DNA of 64,000 nucleotides from Galeopsis tetrahit (lineage: Eukaryota; Streptophyta; Magnoliopsida; Lamiales; Lamiaceae), in assembly GCA_963675135.1 (NCBI GenBank), contig OY776125.1, positions 24,230,565 through 24,294,564 on the forward strand, in the 5' to 3' direction. The translations under genes were made by a program, and so were the position numbers. Below the pieces are notes generated by a model. The model ran no database searches and was not told where the DNA came from. It saw nothing but the letters and a program-made list of their open reading frames with translations. This document shows positions 22,324 through 32,439 of the stretch, one piece after another. Each line of letters begins with the position of its first letter. The stretch's first letter is position 1.

Positions 22324-22516
22324 TATTGGACCTATATTAGTAAATACACTCTCATTCTTATTTATTGTATAGGCCCATCTTAGTTTCCTATGGGCTCTCT
22401 TATAAAGCCCATTAGGGTTAGGTTAGACCTAATTCTCTCTTGTATAAATACCCATTGTAAATCTCCTTTACAACTAATCAAGAAATCATATTTCCAATAT
22501 TGTTTATTTCTCTATA
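22324..22516 (+). repeat. 3' LTR of copia copy 2
   Basis: 193 bp, identical by eye to the 5' LTR. It begins eight bases after the gag-pol stop codon. Confidence 0.95.
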
Positions 22517-22521
22517 TTGAC

Positions 22522-23326
22522 AAGTATACCTTTAATATTAAAGAAAAGCACAATTAGAATAAACAGTGTAAAAAAATGCTAAAACTAACATTATTTGATT
22601 GTGTACAAGAAATAAAAAATGTAATTCATGGGTAAAGAGGTTACCAATAAGCACTACTAATATAATATTAAGTTATATATATATATTTTCAAGCATTGGG
22701 AGAGGTTACGGGTAATGGAGAGGGTGGAAGAGGAAAGTGGTGGGTGTACCAAAATATATGAGTCAAATAATAATGTGAGGAGTTTATAATGGGTAAGCGT
22801 AGTTTGTGGTTGTCAGTGTGAATGTACTCATCTTAAGGTGGGTGTATATAACCATGCCCTTTAGTTTATGTGTATCTTAACACTTATAAATCCATCTTTA
22901 ATTAAATGAGGTGAAAATTTCATTTTACCCCATATAACTTAGGCCTAATCTAATTTATATATTCTTTAAATTTTCACTTTTTCAATTTACGTAAAGGGTG
23001 TCCAATTACGTTCTTTTTGGTCCAATTTATATTATTTTTGCCGAAAAATTAAAATTCAGGTCAAATAGTTCAAATAGGCCTAATTTAATTGTCGTTTATA
23101 AAGAGAATTAGGGTTAGAGTTTTAGGTGTAGTGTTTAGGCCGATATCATGTGAACAATGAAATATGATCACCGATAAATTGGTGAGTGAGGTATGACTTG
23201 TATTTATAGTGATAATTATATTGTAACTTAATTACATGAATTTAGAAAAAGATAGATACAAAAGGTAAATACAACAATAAAGTTTATATACAAGGAATGT
23301 TTGACTATTCCTTAATAATCAACCAT
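22522..23326. other. Spacer without recognised genes
   Basis: AT-rich. 22830-22930 shares TTAAGGTGGGTGT and GCCCTTTAGTTTATG with 10050-10160. No ORF of note is present, and nothing else is recognised. Confidence 0.5.
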
Positions 23327-23534
23327 GCCCTTGATGCAATGGAATCCCATTCTCCCAAACAATTGTGTAATTACCATGATAAGCACTACTAATAAAAAAA
23401 TATTAAGTTAATTATATTTAATTTTGTTAACTATAAACCAGCTATATGAACCACATGCCGGTCTTAATTGCATGACCCGTCTCCACATATATTTTAAGAA
23501 AATGTAATGAAACCAAATCTCCATCCAATGATCA
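23327..23534 (+). repeat. Paralogous empty site of the foldback MULE
   Basis: This is nearly identical to 15865-15959 joined to 17551-17657, with one TAATTTTGT (23419-23427) where the other copy has element plus duplication. It proves both the insertion boundaries and an earlier segmental duplication. A gypsy fragment begins at its right edge. Confidence 0.88.
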
Positions 23535-24960
23535 ATATGAGGCGTTGTTCCCAGGTTTGAAGATGGCCATGGCAGTAGGGGCTCGTCGGCTAAAAATTCA
23601 TAGTGACTCACAGTTGATCGTATGTCAAGTAAATGAGGAATATTAAGCTCGCAACGAGCAGATGATGAAGTACCAGGAGTTGGTCAAGAACTTACTCGAG
23701 CAATTCGAGCAAATATACCTCGAGTCAGGGGCGGACCCAGGATTGTGGGTTAGGGGGGGCCGAAAAAATAAATTTCTACATTTATAGATATATCAGTATA
23801 CATAGTTAAATATCTCAAAATACATAATTATGTACTTAATATGTTAAAATCTATAATTCTTTCATGCCTATCACTAAAACAATCAACAATTGTAGTTTAT
23901 ACATTTTTTTCTATTTATTTCTCAATATATATTACAATAGGTTATCTAGTATATTGAGATAAAATTGAGATTAGGTATTTTTTAAAATTATTTTTGGCTA
24001 TTTCGATGTTAAAATTGGATAATTTTTTTAATATTTAAATTAAGTTAAAAAGATAAATATTTTTTAAACTAAAATTGTAAATGCAATTAAAGAAAATAAA
24101 TTAACACTAAAAAGCACTCAATCTGACTTATTTAGTACGGAGTATATGACAAACCATAAATTAATCAAATTACAATTTGTGTTGATTTTAGCTCTGAACG
24201 GCAACTTTTAATTATTTGGGCCATTTACTCTTATATAATAGTAATACATGCTATATATATACTCCTATATACTAAAATGACAAAAGTTTAGGGGGGCCAC
24301 GGCCACCCCTAAGCACAGCGTGAGTCTGCCCCTGCTTCGAGCAAGTCTCGAGGGAGTTAAATTCGCAAATTGATGCTTTGACTCGCATAGCCACCTCAGA
24401 AGGGGAAGCCAAATTTAATGAGGTAATAATCACAAAAATTTCTTTTCCTTCTATCAGGTACAACTTGATCGTACATACTGAGGCGGTCATTAGCGAACAG
24501 AGCTGGATGACTCCGATTTTTGAATATATCAAACGAGGCACACTCCCGATAGACAAAGTTAAAGCCAAAAGGTTGCAAATTCGAGTAGCAAGATACACCA
24601 TAATCGATGAGAAGCTTTAGAAAAGAGGATTTGCATTGCCATTATTAAAATGCCTAACTACTGAAGAAGCCGGGTCGTATTGGGAGAGATCCATGAAGAA
24701 ATGTGCGGAAACCATACTGGAGGACATGCCCTCTCCATGAAGACCATTCGACAAGGTTATTTTTGGCTAACATTGAAGAAGGACACAATGCATTATGCGA
24801 AGACATGTAGAAATTGTCAACTTTACGCTCCAGCCATCCATTCGCCACCATATGATTTGATCTTAGTTTATAGTTCTTGGCCATTCGCCAAATGGGGCAT
24901 TGATTTGATCGGACCTTTCCCGGCGGGCACGGGGGGCGTACTTTTCAGAAAATCGTGCAA
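23533..24960 (+). pseudogene. Ty3/gypsy polyprotein fragment (RNase H to integrase)
   Basis: Degenerate pieces in gypsy order. A YEAL-type RNase H segment with the DSQLIV motif (23533-23725) carries an in-frame TAA at about 23644. It resumes at 24335 with IDALTRIATSEGEAKF. Then comes the integrase zinc-binding H-H-C-C (GHALSMKTIRQGYFW, CRNCQ) and the start of the core (WGIDLIGPFPAG) up to about 24950. Stops and frame changes interrupt it. RT, protease and LTRs are absent. It is split by the hAT-like insertion at 23726-24334. Confidence 0.82.
23726..24334. mobile_element. hAT-like non-autonomous element inside the gypsy fragment
   Basis: The left end is CAGGGGCGGACCCAGG and the right end is the complement of CAGGGGCAGACTCACG. 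The flanks CCTCGAGT (23718-23725) and CTTCGAGC (24335-24342) match at 6 of 8 positions, consistent with an aged 8-bp hAT duplication. Removing the element rejoins the gypsy RNase H reading. The 609-bp interior is AT-rich and has no ORF. Confidence 0.75.
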
Positions 24961-25282
24961 TTGATCGTCTTTTAGCAAAAATCTCTTGTTTGTCGATTAT
25001 CAGCATTAAATGCGTACTATAATGGTGAACAAAGTTTAATTTATATGAAAAGAAAAACTTATTTGAAGCAAAGTGACAACTTGACTGAATAAACCTTGAC
25101 AACTTCTATTGAAAGTTCTTCATGTACTTTGACATTTTCTGAGTTTTCTATGATAGTTTTCCTCGTTTTTGTCATGTACTTTGTCCAAGGATTTCCTGCA
25201 AAAAAAAAAAAATCTTGAAATAACATCAGTATGGGTAAAATAGATTAACCATATGATTAATGAACCTTGAGTTGATCACATC
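24961..25282. other. Unassigned flank left of element A1
   Basis: This 322-bp AT-rich piece would be continuous with 43254 onwards before A1 inserted, so it may be 3' sequence of element B or older host DNA. It shows no LTR matching B and no recognisable protein. Confidence 0.4.
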
Positions 25283-26576
25283 TGTTGGAATATGAATCCT
25301 AATATAAAGTCATAATTGATGTTGAAGTAGTTTTGATAAGCCAAAAGTAGACTTGAATATATTTCTAAGTGTTGACTGATCTAGTTATGGAAGTCCTCTT
25401 GTGACAAGATCAGTAGAGTACAAAAGGAAAAGAAAGAAAAGTTTAAGTAAGAAAGAAAAAGACAAGTACGTTTTATAAGTACTTTACGTTATGTTTACTA
25501 TAGGTTTTACGATGAGCATTTTAAATGATGTATAGAAGCTCATATGTTTTGTTTTATATTGTTGTATAGATTTAAGGTGACTAAGCTGAATTATAAAGCT
25601 TAAATTAATGTAATGTAATAGTATAGTCTACAGATTAGTTCTATATCGAAGTCTACTGAAAGGAGATAAGAAGACTCGCGGAAGACAAGACAAGTGAAGA
25701 GTGAAGCTTTGTCTAAGTATGGAAGACAAGACAAGTGCGCGAAAGGAAAAGACGAAATTTACTTAAGTCATAAACGCGTATAAGGATAAGTTTGTTTATT
25801 GAAGAGTTAGTTATGAAATAACTAATTAACTGAAGAAACGCGTGGAAAGATAAGAAGAAGTTGTTAGAAGACAGTTATGAAGAAAGTTAGTTGGATAACA
25901 AACTATTCTTGAAGGTTCAGAAGTCTATAAATACATGAAGATTATGAAGCGTTGGAGACTACTGGAACTCGATATACTGAAGCGTTGAGATTTACTAAGC
26001 AATTACAGAGAGATATTTGAAGAAGAAGAAACTCGCAGAGTTCAAGTTCAGGAAGTTCAAGCCAGAAGACAAGTCAAATTCGAAGAAGGTTACTACTGGA
26101 CTAAGAGAAGATTTTCTTTTATAGTTTTGTTCAAGTCGCTAGTTACTTGTAAAATAGCTAGTTGTTAGATCGAAGAAAACACTTGGTAGTGTTATCGAGA
26201 AGATCTAAGTCTTAGTTCTTGGGACTTAAAGCCACAAGAAGGGTTAATAAAATTTCGCAACTAGAGTTGTGAGAGTGGATGTAGACAAGTTGTCGAACCA
26301 CTATAAATCTTGTGTTTTTAACTTTACTATTTTATTTATTGTTTAGTTGATTACTTGTTTAATTGATTAATTCTGCATATAAAATAGACAAGATCAGTGT
26401 TCATACAAAAGTTCAATTTCGATATTAATTGAGTATAAATTTGTTGGGCTCATTGTTAATCTGATAATTCCGCATTGTGTACTTTAATATATTGAAAGAT
26501 TTTGAAAAGTCTATTCACCCCCCTCTAGACGTTTTCCTAGCTTACTCAATATTATCTACTTAACTAGGGACCTACA
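25283..26576 (+). repeat. 5' LTR of A1
   Basis: 1294 bp, TG...CA ends. TATAAATA at 25926-25933 is the likely core promoter. It differs from the right LTR at scattered positions (for example GGAATATG versus GGGATACG near the start), so A1 is older than the short copia elements. Confidence 0.9.
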
Positions 26577-26737
26577 AGTGGTATCAGAGCAGTAATTCAT
26601 TGGACTGCTGTTTTTTGATCACCCCTAAGACTTTGAGGGAAGTCTTGGTTCTTGATTGTACTTGTTATTATCACTATTCTTGAAATTATTATATCTTTGA
26701 TTTTCTTGCTATATCTTGATTTAATCTTCTTGAAATC

Positions 26738-27806
26738 ATGGCTATGGAAATAAGTGCTAAGAAACTACCTAAGTTCTCTGTTCAGGACTATGATTATTGA
26801 AAACTCAGGATGGAAGCCATTTTCAGCTCAACTCATGATCTGATGGTGTCTGTCATAAAAGAAGGACCGATCGTGACGATGATTCCAAACACTGCTGCAT
26901 TAGAACCATCAAAAGCTATTGGTGTACTCGTCCCCAAACTAAGGTCAGAACTCACATCAGAAGAAATGAGAGAGAACAATCTGGACAGTTTGGCCAAGAA
27001 CTATATTTTACATACCCTTCCCAATAAGTATCTGAGAAAAGTATTAAAATGTAAGACTGCCAAAGAAATGTGGGATCGACTTGCTATCATTTGTGAAGGA
27101 ACTACCCTGATCAAAGAAAGTAAGTTATCCACTGATGTTCAGAGGTTCGAATCATTTAATATGAAGGCTGGTGAAAACATAGACCACTTAGATACTCGTT
27201 TCACACGTGTTATGAATGATTTGGAAGTGCTCGACAAAACATATACTAATCGTGAAATTAATTTGAGAATTCTTAAGAGTCTTGATGCTAGATGGAAAAT
27301 GGTCAAAATGATCATTAAGAATACTCAGGATATTGATGAATGGACTGCTGAGACAATGTTCCAAACTCTTAAAGCTCATGAGTTCGATCTAGATGAGGAT
27401 GATCCTATTGCTAGTAGTGATAGAGAGAATGTTGTGTCGAAAAATGTTGCTTTTAAGTCTACTTCGTCTAAAAGCTCTAGAACGGATAGGTCTAAGTATA
27501 AGACTAAGACTGCTAGCATAAAAGACGAGTTAGATGAAACTGATCTAAGTCTGAAGGATCAGATGAACTTTATGGTTAGGAAGTTCGACAAGCTGAACAA
27601 ACGATACGGTAGATATAAGCGTTTTTACAAAGACTTTAGAGGTTCTGCTAACAAGGACTCGTCTGAGACTAGACGAGATCAAAACTCATCCGAAAGGAGA
27701 GCTGAGGTCTCGAAAGGAAACATGCGAGATAGAAACTCTGAGAATAGGAAGATTAGGCGTTCTGATAGACGAGATAAGAGAAGGGATGACTCTCATGAGA
27801 AAAAGT
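26738..27806 (+). pseudogene. A1 gag, N-terminal part
   Basis: The frame opens at ATG 26738 (MAMEISAKKLPKFSVQ). An in-frame TGA at 26798-26800 sits where the family has Trp (DYDY-stop-KLRMEA), after which it is open. The UBN2-type gag domain shows TAKEMWDRL, FNMKAGENIDHLDTRF and a W-x-x-V-K-M-I block. A basic Arg/Asp-rich tail (RRDKRRDDSHEK) follows and is cut at 27806 by the family-C LTR. The zinc knuckle encoded after the insertion (from 30882) belongs to the same protein. Confidence 0.85.
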
Positions 27807-29329
27807 TGTTGGGAATAAAATGAGCTATGTTTTGATTGAATACCAAAAACCCCCTGAGACATGCCTAATTTATAAATGAATATGTTCTAGAAATGTTAGA
27901 ACAAATAGATTATAGGCTAGATGAGAAGCTGAAATGTTAGGCAGCTCTTAGACAATTAGATGCACAATTTGAGGGGGAACCTATGCTTTGAAGATGATCA
28001 AGATCAAGTCCCCTCAAGGCTCAAAGTCTGGAACAATCACTTAAGAGTAAGGACACTCTATGAAATCTAAAATGCTCTTATCAGGAGAGTTGTCCAGAGG
28101 AGATGTTCTTATACAAAAACAAGATTGTAAAGCTCAAAAGGACAAGTCCAATGAAGATGCTCTTATCAGGAGAGTTGTCCAGAGAAAAGTATTAAAATGT
28201 AAGACTGCCAAAGAAATGTGGGATCGACTTGCTATCATTTGTGAAGGAACTACCCTGATCAAAGAAAGTAAGTTATCCACTGATGTTCAGAGGTTCGAAT
28301 CATTTAATATGAAGGCTGGTGAAAACATAGACCACTTAGATACTCGTTTCACACGTGTTATGAATGATTTGGAAGTGCTCGACAAAACATATACTAATCG
28401 TGAAATTAATTTGAGAATTCTTAAGAGTCTTGATGCTAGATGGAAAATGGTCAAAATGATCATTAAGAATACTCAGGATATTGATGAATGGACTGCTGAG
28501 ACAATGTTCCAAACTCTTAAAGCTCATGAGTTCGATCTAGATGAGGATGATCCTATTGCTAGTAGTGATAGAGAGAATGTTGTGTCGAAAAATGTTGCTT
28601 TTAAGTCTACTTCGTCTAAAAGCTCTAGAACGGATAGGTCTAAGTATAAGACTAAGACTGCTAGCATAAAAGACGAGTTAGATGAAACTGATCTAAGTCT
28701 GAAGGATCAGATGAACTTTATGGTTAGGAAGTTCGACAAGCTGAACAAACGATACGGTAGATATAAGCGTTTTTACAAAGACTTTAGAGGTTCTGCTAAC
28801 AAGGACTCGTCTGAGACTAGACGAGATCAAAACTCATCCGAAAGGAGAGCTGAGGTCTCGAAAGGAAACATGCGAGATAGAAACTCTGAGAATAGGAAGA
28901 TTAGGCGTTCTGATAGACGAGATAAGAGAAGGGATGACTCTCATGAGAAAAAGTTGTTGGGAATAAAATGAGCTATGTTTTGATTGAATACCAAAAACCC
29001 CCTGAGACATGCCTAATTTATAAATGAATATGTTCTAGAAATGTTAGAACAAATAGATTATAGGCTAGATGAGAAGCTGAAATGTTAGGCAGCTCTTAGA
29101 CAATTAGATGCACAATTTGAGGGGGAACCTATGCTTTGAAGATGATCAAGATCAAGTCCCCTCAAGGCTCAAAGTCTGGAACAATCACTTAAGAGTAAGG
29201 ACACTCTATGAAATCTAAAATGCTCTTATCAGGAGAGTTGTCCAGAGGAGATGTTCTTATACAAAAACAAGATTGTAAAGCTCAAAAGGACAAGTCCAAT
29301 GAAGATGCTCTTATCAGGAGAGTTGTCCA
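27034..29329 (+). repeat. 1148-bp tandem duplication spanning gag and solo LTR
   Basis: Units 27034-28181 and 28182-29329 look identical, with identical 240-residue gag stretches. Each contains the second half of gag plus the first ~375 bp of the family-C LTR. The junction joins LTR text ending GTTGTCCAGAGAAA to gag text AAAAGTATTAAAATG. GAGAAAGTA in the LTR (29330) and GAGAAAAGTA in gag (27034) provide microhomology. The duplication therefore happened after the LTR inserted. Confidence 0.92.
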
Positions 29330-30881
29330 GAGAAAGTACTCATAAAACTTTGATCAGGAGAGTTGTCCAAAGAAGCTAGCTATATGCAAGAACAAGCTTA
29401 TCTAGCTCAAAAGGACAAAACTACTCAAAGGTGTTCATCAGGAGAGTTGTCCAGATAAGTCAACTCTAAGGCATAAAGTGCTCTGATGCAAAAAGATTAA
29501 ATATACTGATCAGGAGAGTTGTCTCAGCTAAATTGACCAAGATCAAATGCTCTGAAAGCCTGAGATCAACTATGCTGAAGAGATTGAGACAACATGTCCC
29601 TTAAGGTCCTCAAAGGAATGAGCTAAGACCATACACAAGAAAAACAAGGGAAAGAGCCAAGTCATCTGAAGAAGAGCAAGCCAACCATGCTGAAAAGCAA
29701 AACTGCTGATAGTGATAAGAAGAGTTGTCCAGATGATAAGGAATGTTGTCCTATCATTGGATCAACCTTCAGAAGCCATGTCCAAGTCCTAACAAGAAGT
29801 CAAACATTGGGAAAAGTGCTGCAGAATGAAGACAAAACTGTTACAGCCGTTTATTACCCAAATGAGGACATGTCACTATCAAGAATCTGTCTTCCAAGTT
29901 TGAAGAACTCAAGGAAGACATTTATAGCAATTTGGGGCTGCCTCTCCAACGGGCAAATCCTCCATTTTGTCTATAAATACAGAAGTGTGAAGACCATTTG
30001 AAAGCATCCAACTGACCTCAACATAATCCAACCTAGCTCAAAGTTCTTACAAGCTAGAGTGCTTTCAAAGCTTTCAAAGACTATCTTAGTCTTCAAACAC
30101 TTCTTCTAAGCTGAACTAAATTGTATATCCATACACAAGCTTAGAGAGATATCCTATCCTTATACACTGATCTTCATTGTAAAGGATATCTCATTAGTTG
30201 GAACCTTACTTCAACCCTTATATCTTTCAAGAGTGAAAGTGAGAAGGTTGTAGTAGTAGAAGTGGTAGGAACTGACTGTTGAGAGAAGAACAGTTCAGTT
30301 CTGAGTTGAGAAGAGGGTACTAGGACTCTAGACATCCTAGGGATCAATTCACCAAGGAATGGTGTTCTTGATCAAGTGCACCTTGGCACTATAAAACAAG
30401 TTAATTCCAAGAGTGAAGGAATTATCCTGTTAAATCAGGGAAAGTGGATGTAGGAGCTTGAGTCTCTGAACCACTATAAACTCTTGTGTTGATTTACTTT
30501 ACAAGTACTTACATTCATTCAACACTGCACATAACACTGATCTTTCAAAGATACATACTCAAAGACTGTGCAAAACTGATTTGGACAAGTTCCCTGAAGC
30601 TTAACTGAACTGTGTTGCATTGACTAAGTGATTTCAAAAATTAAAGGAGTCTGAACTTAAAGGGCCAACCACTATTCCGCACATATAACTCCCCTAGATA
30701 GTTATTCAACTAAGTACTCAATAGTACTTAGTAGTCTGATTATCTTAGAAGAGTTAATCTTCTTCAGCAGAGTTGTCCAAGACAACCTTGCTGAACTCTG
30801 GTTTGATCAAAGTTGAAAAAGAATTGCATACAAGTGTATCCCCCCCCATACACTTGTTATATACTCCTTTCAGGACCAACA
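27807..30881 (+). mobile_element. Family-C solo LTR inside A1 gag (enlarged by the duplication)
   Basis: Starts TGTTGGGAAT and ends CAGGACCAACA. It is flanked by a perfect AAAGT duplication (27802-27806 and 30882-30886), and gag resumes in frame afterwards. Subtracting the 1148-bp duplication gives a native LTR of about 1.93 kb. Features include repeated ATCAGGAGAGTTGTCC phrases (28.0-29.5 kb), a TATAAATAC motif near 29975, and a C8 run near 30840. No internal coding region or primer site is present, so it is a solo LTR. The same LTR, reversed, starts at 63571. Confidence 0.85.
28182..28954 (+). pseudogene. Duplicated gag fragment
   Basis: Second copy of the distal gag codons, identical to 27034-27806 and fused at its 5' side to LTR-derived codons (ORF from 28060, MKSKMLLSGEL). 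It is a by-product of the tandem duplication; a chimeric 303-residue frame is open but is not a native protein. Confidence 0.85.
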
Positions 30882-32369
30882 AAAGTCTACTAATGATCTT
30901 CTTTGCTATAATTGTGAGAAATCGGGTCATTACATTTACGAATGTCCGGACTTGAGTACCGATGATCGAAAAGAACGTAAAGCAAGGCATGAACGAAGAT
31001 ACAACAGGGGTAAGAAGGCAATGATGGCCAATGATGACTCTGAGACGGATTCAGACAAGTTGCCATCGTCTTCATCTAGTTACCCGTCTAATCATGAAGA
31101 AGAAGCTTTCATAGTAGATGATGGCCTAAGCTTTATGGCGAAAATCGAACAAGAGGTATCATCTACAACTTCTTTTCAATCATGTGATGAATCGAATTCT
31201 AATGAAAGTGATACTGCCGATAGTAGAGTAGGGAGTAGTCTTCATTACTCTACTGGTGTGACTGAAGAAGACCTCATACTTGTTAACAAGGCATTCATTG
31301 AAGTCAGCGACGAGAACATCACTTTGAAACAAGAAATCATTGATCTTAAAGAAGCTCAGTCTAGAGTAGATCCTAATATAACAATCCTAAACAAACGCTT
31401 GATAGAAGAGTTGAGTCAACTCAAAGACAAGTGTGCGTTGACAGACAAGTTATATCAAGACCTACTTAAGACACACGCTACTGAGACGAATGAATTCAAT
31501 GTTTTAAAGAACAAGTGCAAAAAGCTTGAAGAACGCAATAAGTTCTTTGAGATTGAGGTCGTAAATCTAGACCTTAAACTTATTGACTTGGTTAAATCCT
31601 CAGTGATTAATCAGAAACTGTCAGATAGGTATAGGGCTCCAGATGACAAGACTGGTTGGGTGCATATACACCTAACTCGCCTACTCATGTCATTAAGAAC
31701 CCTACTGATGTTGGTTCAAGTTCTTTGACAAATGATAAAGGCAAAAGACCAATGGAATACGATGTAGGAACAACATCCAACAGTGTTGTACACAAACAGA
31801 CTAAAGTTAACGCTCCGATTACCAAAGGTGGTAAAAAGAATGCTAACAACAGACCTGTTCCGTTTAGAACAAGTCAAAAGAGGACCACTAGTCGTGGACG
31901 ACCAAACCAGGTCAGATACGAGGATTGGTATCCTGAAGAGACAAGTTCTAGACAAGTACAGACTAGATGGAAAGAGCCTAGACCTCCTTTCATAAGGCAG
32001 TCTCAGCTCTACTCGTCTAGGCCTAGGAAGGTTGCTCCAAAATATTGTATTCAACCTATCTTATATCCTCCACCTGTATCATATGACATCGAAGGAGAGG
32101 AAAGACCTAAACATGTCTATAAACCGTATGGCCCAAATGCTTTCAAACCTTATTCGGACTATGAAAGGCCTATGCCTACTCAAGTAGAGGTTAAGTCAAA
32201 AGGCTACCTCAGACGAGTAGATCCAAGGACTGATGATAGGCCAGACAAGGACAACATGGTCTTATTCTGTAACAAACATGGTAGAAAGCTTAAGAGGTCC
32301 AATTTATTAAAAACTCCTATGTACATTTGGATTCCTCTGAACTCTACTAACCCCCCAGGACCCCAATAG
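30882..32369 (+). pseudogene. A1 gag, C-terminal part
   Basis: Continues gag after the solo LTR. The zinc knuckle CYNCEKSGHYIYEC (30904-30945; C-x2-C-x4-H-x4-C) is followed by an acidic Ser-rich region and a long coiled coil (about 31250-31620). A frame change near 31650-31720 leads to a basic, Pro/Arg-rich stretch (NNRPVPFRTSQKRTTSRGR) that runs to a stop at 32367-32369. This linker leads into the protease. Confidence 0.8.
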
Positions 32370-32439
32370 ACAAAGAGGGCACCTAAGTTATTAAATATCA
32401 TCATTGTAGGGTCAGCTCGACTTGTATAAGAAAGGTGGT

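Larger units (their letters stand above)
17847..22516 (+). mobile_element. Ty1/copia LTR retrotransposon, copy 2, frameshifted
   Basis: 5' LTR at 17847-18039, primer site from 18040, gag-pol 18232-22316, polypurine tract GAGGGGG at 22315-22321 overlapping the stop codon, 3' LTR at 22324-22516. The 193-bp LTRs look identical, and a perfect TTGAC duplication flanks it (17842-17846 and 22517-22521). The insertion must therefore be very young. LTR ends are again TA...TA. It belongs to the same family as copy 1, in opposite orientation, with 7.8 kb between the two. Confidence 0.96.
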
